Below are positions 5,691 through 12,762 of a stretch of DNA of 14,202 nucleotides, piece by piece. A model generated the notes under the pieces. The model had not been told where the DNA came from and searched no databases. It saw only the letters and a program-made list of their open reading frames with translations. Both the position numbers and the translations under genes were made by a program. The stretch lies in assembly GCA_019136325.1 (NCBI GenBank), contig JAGVUJ010000358.1, forward strand, positions 1 to 14,202, read 5' to 3'. The DNA comes from Deltaproteobacteria bacterium. Lineage in GTDB: Bacteria; Desulfobacterota; Syntrophia; Syntrophales; Smithellaceae. How positions within the stretch are numbered: position 1 is the first letter of the stretch; every line of letters begins with the position of its first letter.

Positions 5691-8657
5691 ATGGAGACAC
5701 ATATTCCGAAAAGCTCAGCCGACAAGCTGGCCAATCTTTTTTTAAAATTTGTTGCTTTTAATTTTAACGTCCGCCCGTCATTAAACCAATACCTGAAGTG
5801 CGATGACGGATGGTTGAATTTTACCTTCGGCATTAAAACGGAAAACGGATCCGTGGAACAGGCCATTCGTTTCGAAAACGGCAGGGTCAAGGTGTTGAAG
5901 CAGATTCCCGAACAGTTGCAGGCCCAGCTTATCTTCGCGGATGAAAACGCGCTCAAGGAGGCGGCGACGCAGCCCCCGAACAGACTGATGCTGGCCCTGA
6001 TGGAAAACAGAATGATCACGCACGGCAATCTCGGCTATCTTCAATTGATCAATTTTTATCTCTCTCTGCTTCTGAAACAAATCCAAATCGCCAAGCTCAA
6101 AAAAGAAACCAAAACGGAAAATCGGCGATATGACGCGGGAAAGGCTTCCCGACACTGCATCGATTCCCGGAAACCACGGCAGCTCAAGGCCGAATCGGTC
6201 GATCCGGGCGTCAAGTTTCTGGAAGATCCCTATCTCGCGGAATATGCTCTGGATGATTTTCCCAGACTCAAAGATTTCCTGGATATCCATTTAAAAACGA
6301 AACCGGCGATCTGCCATGAACACGCGGAGCTGCTCACAACCTTCTATCGAGAAAACGGTTTTGAAACGGACGGGAACGCGAAACCGTTGGTTGGCGAACT
6401 GCGTCAGGCAAACGCCTTCAAATATCTGATGGAACATAAAAAACCGATCATCCGGAAAAATGATTTGATAGCCGGAACAAACACCACGAAAGAAATCGGT
6501 GTGATTATTTATCCGGATGCGCACGGCACCATGATCTGGGGAGAGCTGATTACCGCTCCCCACAGGCCGCTCAATCCCTACGACGTGCCGCCGGAAACCA
6601 TAGACGTCCTGCATAACAAAGTCTTTCCTTTCTGGCTCGGACGCAATTTCCGCGAGTGGGTCAGGGACAATAAAAATTACCCGCTATGCCAGAAACTCGA
6701 CGAACGCTTTGCCGCCTGCTTCTTATGGAAGACCGTCGCGCTCTCCCATACGATTCTTGATTATCCGAAAGTATTGAAACTCGGCACAAAGGGCGTCATC
6801 GCCGAGATAGACGGCGAACTGGGTCACACGCCGGAATCAGAGCAACAAAAGCGTGACACGCTGTCCGCGATGAAAATCTGCCTGGAAGGAATCAATGCTT
6901 ACGCGAAAAATCTGGCGCAGGAGGCCTGGCGTCTCGCGTCACAGGAAAAAGCGTCTGCGCGCAAAGATGAATTGCTGCATCTGGCCGAAATCTGCCGCCG
7001 CGTTCCGGAAAATCCCTGTTCGACCCTCGATGAAGCGGTTAATGCCATGTGGATCATCTGGGTAGGCGTGCACATGGAAAACACAAATGCCGGCTTCTCC
7101 CTCGGAAGACTCGATCAGTGGCTTCAGCCTTATTTTGAAGCGGACATGCAAAAAATCAATGGCGCAAAGGAGAGGCAGGCTTTTATTAAACACGCTCTTG
7201 AACTCATCGGTTGTTTCTACATGCGCTGCACGGATCATCTGCCCCTCATACCGGACATCGGCAATTACCTTTTCGGCGGCAGTTCCTCCGATCAGGCTAT
7301 CACGCTGGGCGGCGTAACACCTTCCGGCGAAGATGCCGTCAATGACATGACCTATATTTTCCTGAAAGTGACAGAGATGCTCTCCATCCGCGATCCCAAT
7401 GTCAACGCCCGGTACAACCGTACAAAAAACAGCGCCACCTATTTAAAGCGCTTATGCGAAGTCAATGTCAATACAACCGCCACGCCTTCGATTCATAATG
7501 ACGAAGCGGTTATGGAATCGCTTGCCGAATTCAACTATCCGCCGGAACATTTGCGCGACTGGTCGGCAACCGGTTGTGTGGAGCCGACACTTTCCGGACG
7601 TCATATCGGTCACACCAACTGCATGATGTTCAACATGGTGGCAGCGCTCGAGATGGCGCTCAACAACGGCAGACATCCCTTGATGCGCTGGGACCTGGGA
7701 CCGAAAACCGGAAATATCAAATCCGGTGATTTTCAAGACTACGAATCCTTCTTTAACGCTTTTGCCACTCAGCTTCGTTTTCTGGCCGACCAAACCTGTG
7801 AATACAACAACCTGTTGGGTGAAGCTCATCAGGCCATCCGCCCGACTCCTTTCATTTCGGCTCTGATCGAGGGCCCGTTGAAAAAAGGAAAAGACGTGAC
7901 CAAAGGCGGCGCGCTCTATAATTCGTCGGGGACGGCGTGCATCGGCCTTGCCGATATTACCGACTCGTTGATGGCCATTAAAAAACTGGTCTTTGAAGAA
8001 AAGAAGGTCTCCTTCAGCGAACTGCTTGACGCCATCAACAGCAACTTTCAAAACAGTCCTGCACTGCTGGCTCTGATCAAGAACAAAGTGTCGCTTTTCG
8101 GCTCCGGCAACGAGGAAGCGCTGGCCACCGCCAACCGGGTAACCCGTCTTGCCCATGATATTTTCCGGGAGCACACCAATTATCGCGGCGGTCCCTATAC
8201 GGCCGGATTCTGGTCAATGTCCAATCATGTCGCATTCGGCACCCTTACCGGCGCGCTTCCGTCGGGGAGACTGGCCGGCAAAGCCTTCACGCCCGGACTC
8301 ACTCCCGAGCCGCACGCCTCCAAAAGCATCCTGGATAACATCCGGGATGTTGCCAAGCTGAAACCGGAAAACATGAATAACAATATCGCTTTTAACGTGA
8401 AGGTCGTGCCTGTCGCACAGGAAACGCATCAACAAACTGTTGACAATATTTATTCCTATGTGAAGGCGTACAGCGACCTCGGCGGCATGCAGATACAGCT
8501 CAATGTCGTATCGTCAAAAACACTCCGGGACGCTATGGACCATCCGGAGAATTATCAGAATCTTCTTGTCCGCATCTCCGGATATAACGCGTACTTTGTG
8601 ACGCTGAATAAAGAGATGCAGATAGAGCTCATCGAGCGCGCCGAGTTTGGTATTTAA
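5691..8657 (+). CDS. Glycyl radical enzyme with N-terminal SCP2 lipid-binding domain
   Basis: Protein of 988 residues, against roughly 770-870 for most glycyl radical enzymes. The excess is an N-terminal domain (about 15-130) with the pattern of SCP2/sterol-carrier proteins: GWLNFTFGIKTENGS, FENGRVKVLKQIPEQLQAQL, then a helical part ending in a hydrophobic segment (LGYLQLINFYLSLLL). A charged linker (about 131-187) leads to the PFL-like barrel (about 188-860). The thiyl cysteine is Cys629 in DWSATGCVEP, with the base-type glutamate Glu631; this matches the diol dehydratase/choline lyase class rather than pyruvate formate-lyase, which has two adjacent cysteines. The radical glycine is Gly964 in VRISGYNAYF. 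HGTMIWGEL (about residues 280) is another distinctive stretch. The start at 5691 follows GGGAGGT at 5679-5685; in-frame ATGs at 5604 and 5673 lack that support. The activase gene follows after 17 bases. Substrate unknown; a hydrophobic, lipid-like molecule is inferred from the SCP2 part. Confidence 0.9.
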   Translation: METHIPKSSADKLANLFLKFVAFNFNVRPSLNQYLKCDDGWLNFTFGIKTENGSVEQAIRFENGRVKVLKQIPEQLQAQLIFADENALKEAATQPPNRLMLALMENRMITHGNLGYLQLINFYLSLLLKQIQIAKLKKETKTENRRYDAGKASRHCIDSRKPRQLKAESVDPGVKFLEDPYLAEYALDDFPRLKDFLDIHLKTKPAICHEHAELLTTFYRENGFETDGNAKPLVGELRQANAFKYLMEHKKPIIRKNDLIAGTNTTKEIGVIIYPDAHGTMIWGELITAPHRPLNPYDVPPETIDVLHNKVFPFWLGRNFREWVRDNKNYPLCQKLDERFAACFLWKTVALSHTILDYPKVLKLGTKGVIAEIDGELGHTPESEQQKRDTLSAMKICLEGINAYAKNLAQEAWRLASQEKASARKDELLHLAEICRRVPENPCSTLDEAVNAMWIIWVGVHMENTNAGFSLGRLDQWLQPYFEADMQKINGAKERQAFIKHALELIGCFYMRCTDHLPLIPDIGNYLFGGSSSDQAITLGGVTPSGEDAVNDMTYIFLKVTEMLSIRDPNVNARYNRTKNSATYLKRLCEVNVNTTATPSIHNDEAVMESLAEFNYPPEHLRDWSATGCVEPTLSGRHIGHTNCMMFNMVAALEMALNNGRHPLMRWDLGPKTGNIKSGDFQDYESFFNAFATQLRFLADQTCEYNNLLGEAHQAIRPTPFISALIEGPLKKGKDVTKGGALYNSSGTACIGLADITDSLMAIKKLVFEEKKVSFSELLDAINSNFQNSPALLALIKNKVSLFGSGNEEALATANRVTRLAHDIFREHTNYRGGPYTAGFWSMSNHVAFGTLTGALPSGRLAGKAFTPGLTPEPHASKSILDNIRDVAKLKPENMNNNIAFNVKVVPVAQETHQQTVDNIYSYVKAYSDLGGMQIQLNVVSSKTLRDAMDHPENYQNLLVRISGYNAYFVTLNKEMQIELIERAEFGI

Positions 8658-8674
8658 TGCAGGAATAAGCATAC

Positions 8675-9607
8675 ATGACCCAGGAAGAAACAAGACATCC
8701 TTTTATTCTGGAAATCAAAGGCAACAGCCTTGATGACGGGCCGGGCATCCGTTCTGTGGTTTTCTACAAAGGATGTCCTCTCTCCTGCGTATGGTGTCAC
8801 AACCCGGAAAGTAAAAAACCCTTCGTGGAAATATCTTTCGACGCCAAAACATGCATTGACTGCGGCTCCTGCCGGGACGTTTGTCCGAAAAACGCGCTTT
8901 CCCGCAACAACCGCTTTTACGTTGACAGAAGCAAATGCGATCTATGCTTTTTGTGTGTTGACGCCTGCCCGTCCGGAGCGCTGGACAGGGTCGGGAAGAA
9001 AATGTCGATTGAGGAAATCGTGAAGAAAATTCTGCCGGACAAACCTTTCTTCGACACATCAGGCGGCGGCGTAACGCTTTCCGGAGGCGAACCCACTCTA
9101 TTTATGGATTTCACGTCACAGCTTTTGAAATCGCTCAAACAAAACAACATTCATACCCTTCTGGAAACCTGCGGTCTTTTTGACATCCATAAATTTATGG
9201 ATATGCTCTACCCGTATCTGGACGCTGTTTATTTCGACATAAAGATTATCGACAGCACGGCTCATAAAAAATTCTGCGGTGTATCCAACGAAAAAATTCT
9301 GGATAACTTCATACAGCTTTTCAGGAAGGCAGCCAATGACGGAAAGATTCTTCTTCCACGAACACCCCTTATTCCCGATATGACAGATACGGAAATTAAT
9401 ATCAGGGGAATTGCGTCTTTCCTGAAAAACCTAACTGTTCCTGAAGCCGCTCTGCTGGCTTATAATCCGTTATGGCACGAAAAAAGCGATAAAGTCGGCG
9501 TGGAGAATCCGTATCACAACAACAAAACCATGACGTCATTTACAGAAAAAACGGTTTTGGAAAGATGCCAAAGCATTTTTACCGAAGCGGGAATAAACTG
9601 TTATTAA
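8675..9607 (+). CDS. Glycyl radical enzyme activase (radical SAM)
   Basis: Protein of 310 residues that would use S-adenosylmethionine and a [4Fe-4S] cluster to abstract hydrogen from the glycine of the upstream enzyme. The radical SAM motif is CPLSCVWC (Cys34, Cys38, Cys41), preceded by DDGPGIRSVVFYKG, the usual activase lead-in. An inserted double ferredoxin domain carries CIDCGSCRDVCP (Cys60, 63, 66, 70) and CDLCFLCVDACP (Cys88, 91, 94, 98). This insert is found in activases of dehydratase, choline lyase and decarboxylase types and missing from PflA. The SAM-binding GGEP is at 137-140. AGGAA at 8661-8665 precedes the ATG by 9 bases. Only 17 bases separate it from the GRE stop, so co-transcription and functional pairing are near certain. 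Length and motifs look complete. Confidence 0.95.
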   Translation: MTQEETRHPFILEIKGNSLDDGPGIRSVVFYKGCPLSCVWCHNPESKKPFVEISFDAKTCIDCGSCRDVCPKNALSRNNRFYVDRSKCDLCFLCVDACPSGALDRVGKKMSIEEIVKKILPDKPFFDTSGGGVTLSGGEPTLFMDFTSQLLKSLKQNNIHTLLETCGLFDIHKFMDMLYPYLDAVYFDIKIIDSTAHKKFCGVSNEKILDNFIQLFRKAANDGKILLPRTPLIPDMTDTEINIRGIASFLKNLTVPEAALLAYNPLWHEKSDKVGVENPYHNNKTMTSFTEKTVLERCQSIFTEAGINCY

Positions 9608-9632
9608 ACGGTGACACACCAGCAGGAGGAAC

Positions 9633-10649
9633 ATGAGCTCTAAAATCATGCAACCGGTTCTGGTAACCGGAGCCACGGGATTCATCGGCAGCCGGATCGT
9701 ACATAAACTGCTCCAGGAAAATGTCGCCGTAAAAGCCCTGATGCTCCCCGGCGAAACGACACCATCGGAATGGGCTGAAAGGATTGACATCACGCGCGGC
9801 AGCATTTCCGATCCGACGGCCGTGGCAGAAGCAGTCCACGGCGTGAAAACGATTATCCATCTGGCGGCTGTCGTGTCGGACTGGGGCAATGAAAAAAAGT
9901 ATTGGGAATTCACCGTCGACGGGAGCCGACTTGTCTTTGAACAGGCCGTTCAAAATGAGGCCCGCGTCGCGCTTGCATCCAGCATCGTGGTGTACGGTGA
10001 CAATATCCCCAAACAGTCCTGCGCCGAAGAAACCGGTTACGGCAAAACATTCGGTCCCTACAGCCGAACCAAGCAGGCGCAGGAAACGCTGGCCTGGGAA
10101 TATTACCATAACAAAGGTTTGCGATTGAGTATCGTTCGTCCGGCCAACGTCTATGGTCCGCGTTCGGGTCCGTGGCTTCATGACGTGATCCATGTTCTGC
10201 AAAGCGGATCGCCCGGTCTTATTTCGGGAGGCAACATGAATGCCGGGCTTGCTTATGTGGACAATGTGGCCGACATTCTGATTCTGGCCGCCTCCGCGGA
10301 TGTTGCCACAGGCAGGGCATACAACGCCAGCGACGGGTTGAACGTGACCTGGAAACAGTATTTCAGCGATATTGCCGGAATAATCGGTGCAAAAAGTCCG
10401 CAATCGATCCCCCGCCCGATCGCTTCCTGCGGCGCCGTTTTTCTGGAAGCGTTATGGAAATTTTTCGGTATTGAAAAACGCCCGTTGATCACTCGCGAAG
10501 CGCTTAATCTTATCGGGTCTGACAACCACATTCCCAACGACAGAGTCAAAAATGAACTGAAATACAATCCGCGGATTTCTTATGCGGAAGGTTTACAGCG
10601 CACCAGAGAATACATATTAAAAGAATTGATGAACATCACGAAACGTTAA
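9633..10649 (+). CDS. NAD-dependent epimerase / 3-beta-HSD-like extended SDR
   Basis: Protein of 338 residues, Rossmann fold. The nucleotide-binding motif is VTGATGFIGS (11-20, GxxGxxG). The catalytic set includes ASSIVVYG (Ser116/117) and YSRTK (Tyr143, Lys147). HLAAVVSDWG and RPANVYGPRSGPWLHDVIHV are typical of the extended SDR branch containing NAD-dependent epimerases and 3-beta-hydroxysteroid dehydrogenase/decarboxylase-like proteins. Lack of nucleotide-sugar features is only suggestive; the family is hard to split by eye. The likely reaction is NAD(P)-linked oxidation or reduction of a secondary alcohol/ketone. AGGAGG (9624-9629) lies just 3 bases from the ATG, slightly short; the next in-frame ATG (9648) would be too far. 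It begins 25 bases after the activase stop, so the same operon. With an SCP2 domain upstream, a lipid-like alcohol substrate is the inference. Confidence 0.85.
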   Translation: MSSKIMQPVLVTGATGFIGSRIVHKLLQENVAVKALMLPGETTPSEWAERIDITRGSISDPTAVAEAVHGVKTIIHLAAVVSDWGNEKKYWEFTVDGSRLVFEQAVQNEARVALASSIVVYGDNIPKQSCAEETGYGKTFGPYSRTKQAQETLAWEYYHNKGLRLSIVRPANVYGPRSGPWLHDVIHVLQSGSPGLISGGNMNAGLAYVDNVADILILAASADVATGRAYNASDGLNVTWKQYFSDIAGIIGAKSPQSIPRPIASCGAVFLEALWKFFGIEKRPLITREALNLIGSDNHIPNDRVKNELKYNPRISYAEGLQRTREYILKELMNITKR

Positions 10650-10681
10650 ATCCCTGAGCACGCCCGGGGAATCATTCGACC

Positions 10682-10739
10682 GACTGGCTTCCACAGACTG
10701 ATAGCAACCGTTAGGTTATTTGTTGCGGAAGCCTGGGTC
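10682..10739 (+). other. Nested stem-loop element in front of the classical SDR gene
   Basis: In the 106-base gap between the two dehydrogenase genes GGCTTCC (10686-10692) pairs perfectly with GGAAGCC (10727-10733). Inside it GCAAC (10704-10708) pairs with GTTGC (10722-10726), or AACC (10706-10709) with GGTT (10714-10717). Outside it GAC (10682-10684) can pair with GTC (10737-10739). There is no T-tract after it. The position, ending five bases before the AGGAGA ribosome binding site (10745-10750), suggests translation control, RNA processing or partial termination; I do not recognise a known riboswitch. Confidence 0.45.
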
Positions 10740-10755
10740 TCATCAGGAGAATATT

Positions 10756-11583
10756 ATGGCTTACTTTTCCAACAAACTTGCTTTTATTACCGGAGGGTCC
10801 AGCGGAATCGGCCTGGCAACAGCCAACCTGCTGGCGGCACAGGGATGCCGTCTCGTTTTGTTTGCCAGGGGACAGAAGATGCTTGATGAGGCATGCAGAT
10901 CCATTAAAACGCACACGGATGCTTCGCAGGGCGTCAACGCCGTTTCCATGGATGTGGCAGACAATACCGACGTTCAACAAAAAATCAAAACGGCTGTCGA
11001 AAAATTCGGCGTTCCCGATATTTTAATCAACAGCGCCGGTGTCGGTTCCGGAGATTATTTTGAAAATATTTCCTACGAACAATTCGACAGATTACTCAAA
11101 ATCAATGTGTACGGCACCAGAAACACCGTCAGCGCCATTTTGCCTTTCATGAAACAAAAGGGCGGCGGGCACATCGTTAATATTGCATCCGTGGCCGGAC
11201 TGATCGGCATGTACGGTTATTCTCTGTACTGCACAAGCAAATATGCCATTGTGGGATTTTCGGAATGCCTGCGCAGCGAACTCAAGCGTTTTAATATTAA
11301 CGTGACGCTCATCTGTCCCCCGGAAGTTAAAACACCTTTTATCGAAGAAGAAGCAAAGACGCTTCCGCCCGAGGCGCGGATCGTAAAGAATCTTGCCGGT
11401 CTGCTGACACCGGAACAGGCGGCAAAGGCCATTGTCCGCGGCATCAAAGGAAGGAAATTTCTCTTCGTGCCCGGTTTGATGGCCAAGTCTCTTCTGTTCT
11501 GGCACCGCATCAGCAACGGACGGCTTACGCGAACACCTTCTGATCTGATTATCAAACTTGCCGCCAGACAATCACACCGATAA
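10756..11583 (+). CDS. Classical SDR, 3-ketosphinganine-reductase-like
   Basis: Protein of 275 residues. The cofactor motif is TGGSSGIG (12-19), NSAG is at 92-95, and the catalytic tetrad is Asn117 (KINVYG), Ser145 (IASVAG), Tyr158 and Lys162 (YCTSK). Downstream, TLICPPEVKTPFIEEEAKTL and the segment up to LFVPG resemble 3-dehydrosphinganine reductases (KDSR) more than fatty-acid FabG. The C-terminal part has a hydrophobic, possibly membrane-associating stretch (LMAKSLLFWHR). Reduction of a 3-keto group on a long-chain substrate is therefore plausible, though SDR specificity cannot be read reliably. AGGAGA at 10745-10750 sets the start at 10756; an in-frame ATG 12 codons upstream lies inside the stem-loop element and has no ribosome binding site. 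It is the last gene of the operon; no clear terminator is seen in the 56 bases before the convergent stop at 11640. Confidence 0.85.
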   Translation: MAYFSNKLAFITGGSSGIGLATANLLAAQGCRLVLFARGQKMLDEACRSIKTHTDASQGVNAVSMDVADNTDVQQKIKTAVEKFGVPDILINSAGVGSGDYFENISYEQFDRLLKINVYGTRNTVSAILPFMKQKGGGHIVNIASVAGLIGMYGYSLYCTSKYAIVGFSECLRSELKRFNINVTLICPPEVKTPFIEEEAKTLPPEARIVKNLAGLLTPEQAAKAIVRGIKGRKFLFVPGLMAKSLLFWHRISNGRLTRTPSDLIIKLAARQSHR

Positions 11584-11639
11584 AGATCTATGCAAAAATA
11601 TTCTGTGTGATGCGCTGTTTTTTGACGTGGCGTTTCTTT

Positions 11640-12464
11640 CTATCGCTCTTTATTTTTCTTTTTCTTCTTCTTTTCCGGTTGAATAATTTCGGGATGCGGC
11701 GGCGAAGATGTGAGCAGTCGATACGCAATAGCCACTCCCAGCACAAACAGGATAATGCTTCCATATTGTCCGGGTGTGAGCCCCCCATACCGGACATCCC
11801 CGTTTTGTGCGGCATCAAGACGGAGAAAATCCAGGAAGAATCTTATCGGCGTATAGAGAACCAATACCGCGGCGGAATAGCTTCCCGGCCTGGCCCCCAG
11901 GCGGTGAAGAACAAGCGTCGCAGGAAAAAGGACAAGCAGAGTAAACAGGAATTCATAAAATCCGAGATTATGCCGCGAACCGCCCGGCTGTTGAAACGCC
12001 AGAAAAAAATCGCTTAATATGCCGGGATGATCAAAAATAATCGTGCAGCCGAGTCTGCCGAAAACCCATCCCAGGACCAGTCCTTGAAGGATGCACTCGG
12101 CGTAAAGCAGGGGCGAGCGAATTTTCCTTTGATAAACGAAAAACATAAAACCGAAGAGCCCGCCGAAAAAACCTCCGAAAGAACTGAGCCCCTGCCAGAA
12201 CTTCAGCAAATAGACAGGCCCCTGCCGGACAATCTGATCGGGATGATAAAAAACAGCTTCGGCAATGTGCGCAAAAAAGAATGCCGAAAGCAACGTATAG
12301 AGCAGGGCGTCGTCCATATCTTCCCTGGGAATTCCCGCCTGCTTCGCCCGATGCAGCGCCAGCGCCCGGCCGGCCAGAATACCGGTGGCGGCCAGCACAC
12401 CAAAAGGGCTGATATGCAGAGAACCCATGCGGAATAATTCGACGGTTTTGATATCGGGCAGCAA
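11640..12464 (-). CDS. Lgt-like membrane protein (prolipoprotein diacylglyceryl transferase family)
   Basis: Protein of 274 residues with about seven hydrophobic segments, an inner-membrane protein. Lgt landmarks are recognisable in order: ISPFGVLAATG (18-28), GLSSFGGFFGG (92-102), GRLGC (136-140), PIRFFLDF (206-213) and GGLTPGQYGS (227-236). By-eye alignment to E. coli Lgt shows changes at residues known to matter there: Tyr26 is Phe21, His103 is Phe96, Asn146 is Cys140, Glu151 is Asp145 and Glu243 is Asp212, while Arg143 (Arg137), Gly154 (Gly148) and Arg239 (Arg208) are kept. This suggests a paralogue with altered activity or another lipid substrate, not the housekeeping enzyme. The tail ends in a lysine run (KKKKKK at 265-270). 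The start is TTG at 12464, chosen because GGAGG (12478-12474) is 9 bases upstream; ATG at residue 13 would remove part of the conserved N-terminus. Confidence 0.75.
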   Translation of the reverse strand: MLPDIKTVELFRMGSLHISPFGVLAATGILAGRALALHRAKQAGIPREDMDDALLYTLLSAFFFAHIAEAVFYHPDQIVRQGPVYLLKFWQGLSSFGGFFGGLFGFMFFVYQRKIRSPLLYAECILQGLVLGWVFGRLGCTIIFDHPGILSDFFLAFQQPGGSRHNLGFYEFLFTLLVLFPATLVLHRLGARPGSYSAAVLVLYTPIRFFLDFLRLDAAQNGDVRYGGLTPGQYGSIILFVLGVAIAYRLLTSSPPHPEIIQPEKKKKKKNKER

Positions 12465-12592
12465 AAGCCGATGCCTCCATTCTTTTCATCAGGGAATCAC
12501 AGCCTTCCCGTGTTTGCATTTTCAAACAAGCGGAAAGTCACCTGCTATTTGTAGCACATGTTTTGCCGGAGTTCAGTTATTTTTTATTTTGA

Positions 12593-12607
12593 TCCGAACC
12601 GTTCGGA
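12593..12607. promoter_or_regulatory. Operator-like palindrome upstream of ackA promoter
   Basis: TCCGAAC-C-GTTCGGA is a perfect 7-bp inverted repeat with a single central base, ending 29 bases upstream of the -35 box. The one-base centre rules out an RNA hairpin of this full length, so a dimeric DNA-binding protein site is more likely. The regulator is unknown. Confidence 0.45.
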
Positions 12608-12636
12608 AAACCATGAAGACGAGGCATGGATTTTCA

Positions 12637-12665
12637 TTGACAGGCCTTTTCGCTTTACCTATACT
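12637..12665 (+). promoter_or_regulatory. Sigma-70 promoter of ackA-pduL
   Basis: TTGACA (12637-12642), exactly 17 bases, then TATACT (12660-12665): perfect -35 and 5/6 -10. Transcription would begin near 12672, leaving about 90 bases of leader before the ATG at 12763. This is the strongest promoter in the window, consistent with high expression of an energy-conserving enzyme. Confidence 0.75.
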
Positions 12666-12762
12666 TTTTGAAAGTCATTTTCATGCGGAAAACAAAGCGC
12701 GCCGTGTCCCCGACCTTTTTTGGAAAAGAACCCTTAACCCAACCCCGGCACGAGGATTGACC

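Larger units (their letters stand above)
12465..12762. other. Divergent intergenic region, lgt-like / ackA-pduL
   Basis: These 298 bases hold the GGAGG of the lgt-like gene (12474-12478), a small hairpin TGCTA-TTTG-TAGCA at 12543-12556, a perfect palindrome at 12593-12607, a strong plus-strand promoter at 12637-12665 and the ackA ribosome binding site (GAGGA, 12752-12756). No minus-strand promoter stood out and no small gene is convincing. Confidence 0.6.

Noticed and set aside
5087..6028. 313-codon minus frame across the tetR-GRE junction
   Set aside because: Antisense to two well-supported genes; no motif.
5691..8657. GRE as pyruvate formate-lyase or as a benzyl/alkylsuccinate synthase
   Set aside because: The active-site cysteine stands in GCVEP rather than Cys-Cys, and no small accessory subunits of the succinate-synthase type lie nearby; the Cys-x-Glu signature points to dehydratase/lyase chemistry.
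9579..10403. 274-codon minus frame opposite the epimerase gene
   Set aside because: Shadow frame; the plus strand has clear Rossmann and YxxxK motifs.
12027..12525. Open frames on both strands overlapping the lgt-like gene
   Set aside because: Their sequences lack membrane or family patterns; the TTG-started frame alone carries the Lgt motifs.
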